This document shows positions 1 through 9,654 of a stretch of 64,000 nt of DNA, one piece after another. Made by a program: the position numbers and the translations under genes. Origin of the DNA: an uncultured Flavobacteriaceae bacterium (lineage in GTDB: Bacteria > Bacteroidota > Bacteroidia > Flavobacteriales > Flavobacteriaceae). The stretch is taken from NCBI GenBank assembly GCA_947500525.1, contig CANMSH010000001.1:620001-684000 (forward strand). The letters run 5' to 3'. How positions within the stretch are numbered: the stretch's first letter is position 1; each line of letters opens with the position of its first letter. The notes beneath the pieces are model-generated. The model saw nothing but the letters and a program-made list of their open reading frames with translations. It was not told where the DNA came from and searched no databases.

Positions 1-1680
1 TATATCAACAATAAGATGAGGTTTCGGTGATTTTCGTTTCTTTATAACAGCTTCTTTTTTAGATAAATCGATACTCCAAGTGGCTTGTTTTTTATCAAGA
101 TTAACATTTACTTGGTATATACCCTTGTACTTTTTATGTATTGTAGGGTTCTTTTTAAAATATCTTTTCAGTGCATTAAAAAAAGAAACACTTTCAAATT
201 TCAGAATCTTAGTTGGTGTTTTTTGCTTAGCCCGTTTCTTTATGAGTTTTTCTAACTCATTTGCCGACTCGCGAATATACCTAGAAAACTTATCAGCATC
301 GGGCATGGTATTAGCGTCGGAAGTTGTGGTTATCGTTACTTGTCCGTTATAACTAAAGGCTGCAATGATTAGACCAAAGTTATCTAATACAGGGGTAAGT
401 CCAAATACAGAAACTATTTTATGCCCTTTTAAATATAACAATCCTCGAGGTCCTGGAACATTCGTAATTGTAACATTAAACGGAGGTCTATGCAGTTCTT
501 TGATGTTATATTTACTGTAAAGTCCTGCTGCCAAATTGGCTAAACCAAAAGGTACAGAATCGGCCATTTTAGCCAAAGTTTTAGCACCCATTGCTTTGTG
601 CCTCGTTTTTCCTTGAATTGTTTGTTCTTGTATATATTCAAGACGGGCAATAGGATCTTCTATATGCGTTGCAATACGAACCAACATATTAGATATTTGA
701 TTATTCATTTCATTCTTACTGCTTTCGGTACGAATGGAAATGGGCACATTTGCAACTAAGGGTTGAGACGGCAATTTTTCACGCCCTTGTAAGTACCTTC
801 GAATAGCACCAGCACAAATTGCCAAAATAATATCGTTGATGCTCACACCCATAAATTTTCTCAAGGCATTTATTCGATCAAAAGATAGAATGGCGGTTCC
901 CCAAGTTCGTTTGGGAGATACTGAACCGTTAAAAATAGTTTTAGGAACAGGAAAAGAAGGCTTATTAAAATCTTTTTTACCACTTAACGTGTTATTGGCT
1001 CTCCCTTTTAGCATTGAAATAACGGTTTCACCGATAGTTACCGGAATTTTCAACGGGTTTTTTAGAAACTTGTAAGAACTTTTAAGCAAAAGACTTAGTT
1101 CATCTGGTAAAGGTTCTGGGTCATAAGGTTTAGGTGGTTTTATCTTATCTTCGTTATCGAATAATACACCCATAATACCAACGCCCGAACTTCCATCAAT
1201 CATTACATGATGTACTTTAGTAACAATTGCGACCGATCCTTTTGGCAATTGTGAAATCTCATTTAAACCCTCTATAAAACTTATAGACCACAAAGGTCTA
1301 CGTAAGTCTAACGAACCGCTAAAGATGGAAGATGTCTGTTCTCTTAAAGTTTTCCAATTGGCCGGATCTGGTAGTTTTATTCGGTTGATATGTAGATCTA
1401 AATCGAAATTAGGATCATCTACCCAATATGGATAATCCAAATCAAAAGGAACATTCATTAATCGCTGTCGGAATTTAGGGATTAAATGAAGTTTTGAAGC
1501 GATAATATCTTTAAAATCTTGGTATTTCAGTGAATCTTCAACGATAATTAAAGAGCCCACATGCATGGGGCTAGACGGCGATTCAGCGTACAAAAAAGTG
1601 GCGTCAAAACCAGAAATTTGTTTTGCCGAGGTTTCAAGAGCGTCTTGAACTATATCTTTAATAACCGTTTTTTTCCCCAT
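1..1680 (-). CDS. Wax ester synthase/diacylglycerol acyltransferase (WS/DGAT) with C-terminal SCP2-like sterol-carrier domain; truncated at window start
   Basis: Hand translation of the minus strand gives MGKKTVIKDIVQDALETSAKQISGFDATFLYAESPSSPMHVGS..., with the HHVMIDG active-site motif (HHxxxDG) near 1200 and an open frame to position 1. The C-terminal part FFNALKRYFKKNPTIHKKYKGIYQVNVNLDKKQATWSIDLSKKEAV resembles SCP2. Absent from the ORF track, probably because its stop lies outside the window. Confidence 0.88.
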   Translation of the reverse strand, partial: MGKKTVIKDIVQDALETSAKQISGFDATFLYAESPSSPMHVGSLIIVEDSLKYQDFKDIIASKLHLIPKFRQRLMNVPFDLDYPYWVDDPNFDLDLHINRIKLPDPANWKTLREQTSSIFSGSLDLRRPLWSISFIEGLNEISQLPKGSVAIVTKVHHVMIDGSSGVGIMGVLFDNEDKIKPPKPYDPEPLPDELSLLLKSSYKFLKNPLKIPVTIGETVISMLKGRANNTLSGKKDFNKPSFPVPKTIFNGSVSPKRTWGTAILSFDRINALRKFMGVSINDIILAICAGAIRRYLQGREKLPSQPLVANVPISIRTESSKNEMNNQISNMLVRIATHIEDPIARLEYIQEQTIQGKTRHKAMGAKTLAKMADSVPFGLANLAAGLYSKYNIKELHRPPFNVTITNVPGPRGLLYLKGHKIVSVFGLTPVLDNFGLIIAAFSYNGQVTITTTSDANTMPDADKFSRYIRESANELEKLIKKRAKQKTPTKILKFESVSFFNALKRYFKKNPTIHKKYKGIYQVNVNLDKKQATWSIDLSKKEAVIKKRKSPKPHLIVDI

Positions 1681-2003
1681 AAAGCTTGCTAAAAATTAGT
1701 GAAGGCGCTATACTATTGAATAGACACATCTAGTCTTTGCAAGATAGATATTTTTTATAAATTATTCGATTTACTATTGTTGGAAGGACGGTTTGTATTG
1801 AATTTTGAGTTTTTGAATAAAAATTTTCAAAGAAGAAATAAGATGGTAACATTGATTTAATTTTATTTTGCAATAAAAATTATACAGTCTATACCGTTTT
1901 ATAAAACTATACAAAATTAAAATGATCTATGAAATACGTTCTTTTATCAAATACAAATGCCTATATTTAAGCATAAATTCTTTCATAAAGAAACTATACA
2001 AGA

Positions 2004-4838
2004 ATGTTGTATGTATTAAATCGAATTAAAAGAGAGTTAATTTTATTTTTGACGATATTAGTGTTTTTCCAAAACGCGTTTTGTCAAGAATTACCTCCTA
2101 TTGAGAATTTTTCAACAAAAGACTATCAGGCAGAAAATCAAAATTGGGCCATTTCTCAGACCTTGGACAAATTGATATATGTTGCCAACAATCGTGGGTT
2201 ACTAGAGTTTAATGGTGCAAAATGGAAGTTATATTCTTTACCTAATGAATCAATAGTACGATCTGTACATGCAGTTGAGAATCGCATTTATACGGGCAGT
2301 TTTATGGAGTTTGGATATTGGGAAAGAGATGATTTAGGAATTTTAAACTTCACTTCAATTTCTCAGGAAATGAATGTCCAAATGATTGAAGACGAAGAAT
2401 TTTGGCATATTTTAAATACTGATGATGGTATTGTCTTTCAATCTCTCAATAGAATTTATATTTATAATAAAGAGAGTAGTACTATTAGTATTATAAATTC
2501 GACAACAACAATCACCAATATATTCAAGGTAAACCAAACCATTTATTTTCAAAAAATAGGTGAAGGAATCTTTAAAATTGAAAATGGAAAAGACTCACTT
2601 GTCATAGATAGTCAACTAATCAAAGATAAAGATGTGATTAATATTTTTTCAGAGGATGATGGCTTACTCATTGTAACGCGTGACGATGGTTTTTATAGTT
2701 ATAAAAATGGCATTCTAGAAAAATGGGATATTGCGGCGAGTGAAAAATTGACTAAAATTAGTGTCTATAATGCCATTCGTTTAAGAGATAAGAGTTTTGC
2801 ACTTGCTACTATTTCAGATGGCCTAATTTACTTGGATAGTAAGGGTGAATTAGTGTACCATATTGATCAAAATAATGGAATATCTAACAACACCGTTTTG
2901 GCGGTTTTTGAAGATGACGATGAAACAATTTGGCTTGGCCTTGATAATGGTGTGAGTTATGTGAATCGAAAATCTCCTTTTCGAGAGTACATCGACGATA
3001 GTGGAATGTTAGGGAGTGTATATACATCTGCTATTGTTGGTGAAAAATTGTATTTAGGAACGAACCAAGGTTTGTTTTATAAAGAGTTAGGAGGTAATGA
3101 CGAATTCAAGTTTATTCAAGGAACACAAGGACAAGTATGGTTTTTGAAAGAAATACATAAAAAATTATTCTGTGGTCATAATTTAGGGACTTTTATTATT
3201 GATGAGGATAAGGCGCTCAAAATATCTAATATTCAAGGAACATGGAATATAGATTCAATAGATAATAAACCGAATCTATTGCTTCAAGGAAATTATGATG
3301 GATTGTATATTCTTGAAAAGAAAGAAAATAACTGGAAATTGAGAAATAAAATTGAAGGTTTTGATAACTCTTCAAGATTTTTCGAAGTTTTTGGAAATGA
3401 AATTTTCGTGAATCATGAGTATAAGGGAGTATTTAAATTAAATGTTGACAGTACTTTTAATAGAGCGACAAATGTCGCTATTGATACGCTAATAAAAGGT
3501 TCTAATTCGGGTATTATAAAGTATAAAAATACGTTGTTATACGCTTATGAAAAAGGAATATATAGGTATGATACTAGTAACAATAAGTTTAGAAAAGATA
3601 CCATTTTAAGTAAGGCATATACAAAAGAAGAATATATGTCAGGGAAACTAATTGTGGACGAAAATGAAAATTTATGGACTTTTACTGATACAAATGTCAA
3701 TTATATCTCGACAGGAGGATTAACGAACGTTCCGAAAATAAATAATATACCGTTAAAAAGAGAGGTTCGTAAAGGAGTTGTTGGATATGAGAATGTGTTA
3801 AATTTTGATGATAAAATCAAAAACACCTATTTGCTAGGAACTACTGCTGGATATATCTCAGTAAATCTAAACGCTCTTAAAGTAGAAAATTTTCAAGTTC
3901 ACATAGATGCTGTGGTTAAGGGAAGTAGTAAGAAAGATGCTGAAACAAAAGAAAGATATGACAAGAATATTGATGGTATATTTAAAAGTGAAGAAAATAA
4001 TCTAGAGTTTTCTTATTACACACCTAAGTATAAAAAATTTCTCAGTCCAAATTATCAATTTCAATTGTTAGGGATATACGACGATTGGAGTAATTGGTCA
4101 GAAAATGCAACAATCACTTTTGAAAATCTTCCATATGGTGATTACACCTTTCGAGTAAGAGCAAAAATTGGTAATACTTTATCGAATAATATTGCGTCAT
4201 ATACCTTTAAGATTGAAAAACCATGGTATATTTCTAATTCTATGATTGCTGTTTACATTTTAGGAGTTTTGTTATTTTCTATTTTTATGCATAATTTATA
4301 TAAGAGATATTACAGCAAACAACGCAAGAAACTAATAGAAAAAAACAAAAGAGAATTTGAATTAGCGCAGCTTCAAAATGAAAAGGAAATAATTAGAATT
4401 AAAAACGAACAATTAGAGGCAGATGTCAAAAATAAAAGTAAAGAATTGGCTGCTTCAACAATGAGTATTATTAAAAAGAATGAGTTGTTGACCACAATTA
4501 AAGGTGAACTTTATCATCTAAGTAACAATGATTCGGTAAAACCGGTTATAAATATTATCGACAAAAATTTAAGTCAAAATGATGATTGGGAATTATTTCA
4601 AGAAGCCTTTAATAATGCTGATAGTGGATTTTTGAAGAAAGTAAAAACCCTACACCCATCGCTATCTCCAAATGACCTTAAATTATGTGCATATTTAAGG
4701 TTGAATTTATCGTCTAAAGAGATTGCACCCCTCCTCAATATTTCATCAAGAAGTGTAGAAATAAAAAGATATAGATTACGAAAAAAACTTAATTTACTAA
4801 ACAAGGAGAATCTTGTAAACTATATTCTAGAGCTTTAA
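2004..4838 (+). CDS. Transmembrane one-component regulator: N-terminal propeller-type sensor, Y_Y_Y domain, TM helix, coiled coil, LuxR-type HTH
   Basis: Signal/TM start, propeller repeats (IWLGLDNGVSYVNR), Y_Y_Y-like FSYYTPKYKKFLSPNYQFQLLGIYDDWSNWSENATITFENLPYGDYTFRVRA, TM at about residue 740, C-terminal HTH LSSKEIAPLLNISSRSVEIKRYRLRKKL. Confidence 0.85.
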   Translation: MLYVLNRIKRELILFLTILVFFQNAFCQELPPIENFSTKDYQAENQNWAISQTLDKLIYVANNRGLLEFNGAKWKLYSLPNESIVRSVHAVENRIYTGSFMEFGYWERDDLGILNFTSISQEMNVQMIEDEEFWHILNTDDGIVFQSLNRIYIYNKESSTISIINSTTTITNIFKVNQTIYFQKIGEGIFKIENGKDSLVIDSQLIKDKDVINIFSEDDGLLIVTRDDGFYSYKNGILEKWDIAASEKLTKISVYNAIRLRDKSFALATISDGLIYLDSKGELVYHIDQNNGISNNTVLAVFEDDDETIWLGLDNGVSYVNRKSPFREYIDDSGMLGSVYTSAIVGEKLYLGTNQGLFYKELGGNDEFKFIQGTQGQVWFLKEIHKKLFCGHNLGTFIIDEDKALKISNIQGTWNIDSIDNKPNLLLQGNYDGLYILEKKENNWKLRNKIEGFDNSSRFFEVFGNEIFVNHEYKGVFKLNVDSTFNRATNVAIDTLIKGSNSGIIKYKNTLLYAYEKGIYRYDTSNNKFRKDTILSKAYTKEEYMSGKLIVDENENLWTFTDTNVNYISTGGLTNVPKINNIPLKREVRKGVVGYENVLNFDDKIKNTYLLGTTAGYISVNLNALKVENFQVHIDAVVKGSSKKDAETKERYDKNIDGIFKSEENNLEFSYYTPKYKKFLSPNYQFQLLGIYDDWSNWSENATITFENLPYGDYTFRVRAKIGNTLSNNIASYTFKIEKPWYISNSMIAVYILGVLLFSIFMHNLYKRYYSKQRKKLIEKNKREFELAQLQNEKEIIRIKNEQLEADVKNKSKELAASTMSIIKKNELLTTIKGELYHLSNNDSVKPVINIIDKNLSQNDDWELFQEAFNNADSGFLKKVKTLHPSLSPNDLKLCAYLRLNLSSKEIAPLLNISSRSVEIKRYRLRKKLNLLNKENLVNYILEL

Positions 4839-4969
4839 CACTTAACATAGCATCTTTCTACCACAACATTACCTATACAACTCCTGTTTTAGCTCTTTGT
4901 TAAAGTTTTTTATAGTAAAATTAAACAACACATTTTTTCTAGTAAAATAGCCTTAATAATGCAAAAATA

Positions 4970-4999
4970 TTGATGTTTTTTTAACATGTATACTTTTTG
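4970..4999 (+). promoter_or_regulatory. Candidate Bacteroidota-type promoter for the glucan operon
   Basis: TTG (4970-4972), 18-nt spacer, TACTTTTT near-match to the -7 consensus TAnnTTTG, upstream of the 5064 gene; spacer contains the palindrome ATGTT-TTTTT-AACAT. Confidence 0.35.
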
Positions 5000-5063
5000 T
5001 CTAGGTGTTTTTTATTGATTTCATAATTTTCGATACTAAGTTTAGTGTCTCAAATAGAAGCAC

Positions 5064-8000
5064 ATGAATACAATAAAAAACAATCTTCTAGTATTAGCAT
5101 TTTTAGTATCGATTGTAAGCACTTTCGCCCAAGTCGAAAAAGTGACAGTAGTAAATAATGATCAAGGATCCAAATTGATGGTAAATGGGAAAGAATTTAT
5201 CATTAATGGAATGAACTGGGATTATATTCCTATTGGAACGAATACGGTGAATGCTAATTTTTGGAAAAAGTCGGATGCTGTTATTAAAGTAGGATTAGAT
5301 GGAGAAATGGGACTCCTAAAAAATATGGGTGTAAATGTAATACGACAGTATACTGGAGTTCCTGCAAGATGGATTCAATATATCTATGAGAATTATGGAA
5401 TATACACCATGCTGAACGATTCATTCGGTCGTTACGGACTTACACTAGATGGTGTTTGGACACCAGTAACAGATTATGCCGATCCTAAAACTCAGAAGTA
5501 TCTCTTAGATGAAATAGATAAGCTAGTAAAAGAATATAAAAATACTCCGGGTCTCTTACTATACTTATTAGGAAATGAGAATAACTACGGACTATTTTGG
5601 GCAGGAGCGGAAACCGAGGATTTTCCTGATGATGAAGGTGAAAAGCAGTTCATAGGCGAAAAAAGAGGCCGACCAATGTATAGACTGATGAATGAAGCTG
5701 CGAAAAGAATTAAAGCCTCTGATATGTCACATCCGGTTGCAATCTGTAACGGAGATGTTTTATTCATAGATATAGTTGCCGAAGAATGCAAAGATGTTGA
5801 TATCTATGGAACAAATACATATAGAGGAGCCTCTTTTGGAGATATGTTTCAAGTGGTTAAGAATAAATTGAATAAACCGCTTATGTTCACTGAGTTTGGT
5901 GCTGACGCATATAGCGCAACGAAGAATGCAGAAGATCAAGAATCTCAGGCCTATTACATGGTAGAAAACTGGAAGGAAATCTATGAGAATGCAGCAGGAG
6001 TTGGAAAAGTTGGAAACTCTATAGGAGGTTTTACTTTTCAATTTAGTGATGGATGGTGGAAGTTCGGATTCGACGATAGAAAAAATGCCGATCAACATGA
6101 TAACAATGCATCGTGGTCAAATGGAGGCTACGCTCGAGATTTAGAAGGGAAAGAAAACAATATGAATGAGGAGTGGTTTGGTATTTGTGCCAAAGGCCCG
6201 ACGGATGCTCGAGGACTATATGAACTCTATCCTAGAGCGGCCTATTATGCCTTAAAAGAAGCGCATAAATTCAATCCGTATAAGGAAAATACAACAATAG
6301 AAACTGTTAAGAATCATTTCGATGGAATTGAATTGATGGAAGCGGTTCTAAAAGCTCGCGGTGACAAGGCTGCTCTTGAAGCTCAAAGTGGTGGAAAAAT
6401 TCGTATCAGTCAATTGAGAGCCGAATTTACCACGTTTAATACTGGAGGTAGTTTATTGACGACTCCAAGTACTGCAGACCCCGATGCCAATACGTTTCCA
6501 AATGAAACAGGTTTTGACCACATGCAATCCTATTATGTTGGAATTGAAGGAAGACCTTCTCCGAATATGAGAGCGAACGTAAACTTTAATATTCTCGGTA
6601 ATGTTGCAGCAAATCCCATTAATGAAATATTTTATGAAAATAGAGGACGTCCAGTTACGGTCGATGGAACAGATGGAGAAGTGAGACTAGCCGATAACAA
6701 TCGTATCCAGGTATATAATGCAGAATTCGAATGGAAAACCAAAGATGCAGATGTAAAAGGGTTCTATAGAGTGGGTCATAACCATTGGGGTTATGAAGGT
6801 GATTTTTTCGGATTATATCCTGAAGCGAATTATGGACCCAATTTGGATATTTATAATGGTGAAATTTTAGGACTTGAGGTTGATGGAAAAAGGTCATTTA
6901 AAGGCTTAAAAGCAGCTTTTGGTCCGCAACTTTGGTGGGGAGCGAACCCTGCTTTTTTGGTGAAGTATAGTAAAACATTTAAGCATATTGATATCACAGG
7001 TATTTTTCATGAAGATATTGATGAGCAAGGAGCTGCTGTTACTTCTATTGCGGTACCGGTACCGAAAACCAGAAGAGCAACCCTATATGCCAAAAGAAAA
7101 CTTGGAGCCTTTGGTTTAGAAGTAGGTGGTATTTGGGGAGGACAACCCTTAAATGGTCGTGAATTTCAATTCGTCCAAGGAGAACCTGGAAATTATATAG
7201 TCTATAATGACAAGATAAATTCAGATGATAATTGGGGAGCTAAGGCTAAAATTACGTTTCAAAAAGGCCTATTTAATTGGTACGCCTTAGGAGCAACCAC
7301 TGGTTTAGTTGCGAATGGAGGTGCAGATCAAACAAGAACATTTACAGGATGGAAATTAAAAGATAACGGTAGCGGTAACCAAAATAGTTTCCTTACCGGA
7401 TTTACATATACAATTGGCAATTTACAAATTGCACCTAACTTTTTATGGCAAGAGCCATTGGTAGATGCAATACCTAATGACGCAGGCGGACCAGCTAGAC
7501 TTAGAAATATTCAAGATGACCCATTTGCGGTTAGATCAAATAGAAAAACAACCGCTGGGGAGATATTACTCACTTATGATCCTACTCCAGGATCATGGTT
7601 TTACGAATGGGATAATGATCGCGCCGAAGACGCTAAATTTGCCTTCAACCTTGGTTTTGTCTATCGTCACTTACCTACAACTATGGATGCCGCTATAGGT
7701 TTCTTCGAGGGCTCTCGTGTAGGTGCTCCTTTTGCAAATTCGGTACCCGCACAAGATTTATGGGAGGGTAGCTCGCGTATTGTTTCTAAAATAAATCCTG
7801 ATTTGGCCTTTATTGCAAATCTATATGTTGGAAATCGTCAATCGAATGGAAGCGACGATAGAGTGATAAACAGAGCAGGAGGCGATTTAAGATTAATTTA
7901 TAAAAAGTGGAAGATAGAATCAGCAATCAAAATAAATGATTGGGGGCCGTATGATTATCATCGTGACTTTAACCTTACGTACCCAGTTCAATTTATGCTA

Positions 8001-8225
8001 GATATTTCTACTTCATTAGGAAAGCCAGATTGGTTCATTTTACCAGATACGAAAATAGGTATTCGCGGAACTTGGCGTTCATTAAATGAGTTTTCGCCGC
8101 GTTTCCTTCCAAATCAAGTAGATCCGAATGCATTCCCACCAATACCTGCATTAAGTCCCGTAGGATTTGATAATGGACAAGAATGGGAAATTAGAACGTA
8201 CGTACATATTAACATTGGAAAATAA
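5064..8225 (+). CDS. Clan GH-A (GH2-TIM-barrel/GH72-like) glycosidase domain fused to a C-terminal outer-membrane beta-barrel-like domain
   Basis: Signal peptide MNTIKNNLLVLAFLVSIVSTFAQ. Candidate acid/base in LLYLLGNENNYG and nucleophile in LMFTEFGADAY. From about residue 480 there is a run of short amphipathic Gly/aromatic strands (FGLEVGGIWGG, FLTGFTYTIGNLQIAPNFLWQ, KFAFNLGFVYRHL, WEIRTYVHINIGK). Confidence 0.75.
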   Translation: MNTIKNNLLVLAFLVSIVSTFAQVEKVTVVNNDQGSKLMVNGKEFIINGMNWDYIPIGTNTVNANFWKKSDAVIKVGLDGEMGLLKNMGVNVIRQYTGVPARWIQYIYENYGIYTMLNDSFGRYGLTLDGVWTPVTDYADPKTQKYLLDEIDKLVKEYKNTPGLLLYLLGNENNYGLFWAGAETEDFPDDEGEKQFIGEKRGRPMYRLMNEAAKRIKASDMSHPVAICNGDVLFIDIVAEECKDVDIYGTNTYRGASFGDMFQVVKNKLNKPLMFTEFGADAYSATKNAEDQESQAYYMVENWKEIYENAAGVGKVGNSIGGFTFQFSDGWWKFGFDDRKNADQHDNNASWSNGGYARDLEGKENNMNEEWFGICAKGPTDARGLYELYPRAAYYALKEAHKFNPYKENTTIETVKNHFDGIELMEAVLKARGDKAALEAQSGGKIRISQLRAEFTTFNTGGSLLTTPSTADPDANTFPNETGFDHMQSYYVGIEGRPSPNMRANVNFNILGNVAANPINEIFYENRGRPVTVDGTDGEVRLADNNRIQVYNAEFEWKTKDADVKGFYRVGHNHWGYEGDFFGLYPEANYGPNLDIYNGEILGLEVDGKRSFKGLKAAFGPQLWWGANPAFLVKYSKTFKHIDITGIFHEDIDEQGAAVTSIAVPVPKTRRATLYAKRKLGAFGLEVGGIWGGQPLNGREFQFVQGEPGNYIVYNDKINSDDNWGAKAKITFQKGLFNWYALGATTGLVANGGADQTRTFTGWKLKDNGSGNQNSFLTGFTYTIGNLQIAPNFLWQEPLVDAIPNDAGGPARLRNIQDDPFAVRSNRKTTAGEILLTYDPTPGSWFYEWDNDRAEDAKFAFNLGFVYRHLPTTMDAAIGFFEGSRVGAPFANSVPAQDLWEGSSRIVSKINPDLAFIANLYVGNRQSNGSDDRVINRAGGDLRLIYKKWKIESAIKINDWGPYDYHRDFNLTYPVQFMLDISTSLGKPDWFILPDTKIGIRGTWRSLNEFSPRFLPNQVDPNAFPPIPALSPVGFDNGQEWEIRTYVHINIGK

Positions 8226-8235
8226 CACGATTAAG

Positions 8236-9636
8236 ATGAAGAATATAAAACACTTAAATTTTAAAAGCCTGTTTTTGATATTGGTTTTTATGACGATGAT
8301 AAGTTGCGAGAGAGAACTCTCTAATGAAGCTGAATTCGCCACTTTTTCTAAAGCAGGAGAGATTTTTACAGATAATTTTGTAGGATTAGGAACAAATTTT
8401 TTCTTCCCTTTTATAAGTGATGGAGCGAAGGCTGACGTCTTCTCTGTGGATGAAGATGTGGCGTACGAAAGTTCAGCTTCTATTCGAATAGATGTACCAA
8501 ATGCTAATGATCCAGGCGGAAGTTTTGCGGGAGCCATTTTTATTATTGATGGTTCAGGTAGAAATCTTACAGAGTTCGACGCTTTAACGTTTTGGGCCAA
8601 AGCCACACAAGGTGTACCAAACATTACAATGGGATTTGGTGAAAGTAAATTCCAAGTAGCGAGAAATGACATTAGCTTCTCTACCAATTGGGTGAAATAT
8701 ATAATTCCAATACCGGATGCTTCCAAACTTACAGAAGAAAAAGGGATGCTTTTCTTTTCTGCGGGAACAGCGAATACAGATGGCTTTGGATATACTTTTT
8801 GGCTTGACGAAATAAAATTTGAAAAATTAGGGACCATCGCACAGGCTCAACCTGCTATGCTGAATGGTGTAGATGTTGTACAAGATGCGTTTATAGATAT
8901 ACCAATTCAATTGACAGGGCTTTCGCAAACGTTGAATGCAGCTGGTCAAAATATAACAGTTACAGGTGCACCATCTTATTTTGATTTTAAATCTACAGAT
9001 ATTGATGTGGCGAGAGCAAATGAGTTAGGTTTAGTATCTGTTGTTGGAACGGGCGAAGCTACTATCTCAGCTACATTGGCAAATGTAGCTGCTAAAGGTT
9101 CACTAGCTCTCAATGTAATTGGTTCTTTCGACTTTGCACCCAAACCACCAGAACGAAACGCTAATGACGTAATATCAGTATTTAGTGATGCATATACGAA
9201 TATCGCTGTAGATTATTTTAACGGATTTTTTGCACCCTTTCAAACTACTCTCGGAGGAGCCCCTCCTTTAGATGTGAATGGCGATGCCGTAATTAATTAT
9301 AAGGACTTGAATTTTGTAGGGATAGGAACTTTTCAAGATGTCCCTTCAATCAATACTACGGAAATGACACATCTTCATATCGATATAAAAGTCAATGAGA
9401 GCATAGATACAGGAGATTTTATTACAATACAATTGCTTAACTCAGTTGGTAACAACGAAACATCTGGTGAGGTAAGATTCGAAGCCGATACGTTTACGAC
9501 AGATGAATGGGTTAGTTTGGATATTCCGCTTGCCGATTTTGGTCTTGCCGATCGTTCTCAAATAGGACTATTGTTTTTCATATCAGATGCTACAATCTCG
9601 GATATATTCGTAGATAACATCTATTACTATAAATAG
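8236..9636 (+). CDS. Surface-type lipoprotein with carbohydrate-binding-like beta domains (PUL accessory)
   Basis: Lipobox LVFMTMISC. In-frame ATG at 8236 gives MKNIKHLNFKSLF..; the listed start at 8167 lies inside the upstream gene. Beta-sandwich-like repeats ending in IFVDNIYYYK. Confidence 0.7.
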   Translation: MKNIKHLNFKSLFLILVFMTMISCERELSNEAEFATFSKAGEIFTDNFVGLGTNFFFPFISDGAKADVFSVDEDVAYESSASIRIDVPNANDPGGSFAGAIFIIDGSGRNLTEFDALTFWAKATQGVPNITMGFGESKFQVARNDISFSTNWVKYIIPIPDASKLTEEKGMLFFSAGTANTDGFGYTFWLDEIKFEKLGTIAQAQPAMLNGVDVVQDAFIDIPIQLTGLSQTLNAAGQNITVTGAPSYFDFKSTDIDVARANELGLVSVVGTGEATISATLANVAAKGSLALNVIGSFDFAPKPPERNANDVISVFSDAYTNIAVDYFNGFFAPFQTTLGGAPPLDVNGDAVINYKDLNFVGIGTFQDVPSINTTEMTHLHIDIKVNESIDTGDFITIQLLNSVGNNETSGEVRFEADTFTTDEWVSLDIPLADFGLADRSQIGLLFFISDATISDIFVDNIYYYK

Positions 9637-9654
9637 GCAGTAAATTTTAAAATA

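Noticed and set aside
80-1075. + strand ORFs 80-352 and 836-1075
   Set aside because: They lie inside the minus-strand WS/DGAT coding frame, which has clear family motifs.
5585-8837. Minus-strand ORFs 5585-5791, 5760-6098, 6655-6897, 8151-8837
   Set aside because: Shadow ORFs opposite well-supported glucan-locus genes.
9262-9320. EF-hand/dockerin-like DVNGDAVINYKDL in the 8236 lipoprotein
   Set aside because: Single copy, and it falls in a beta-sandwich stretch where related carbohydrate-binding domains have a similar GxNxxKYxNLNFxGI segment; probably coincidental.
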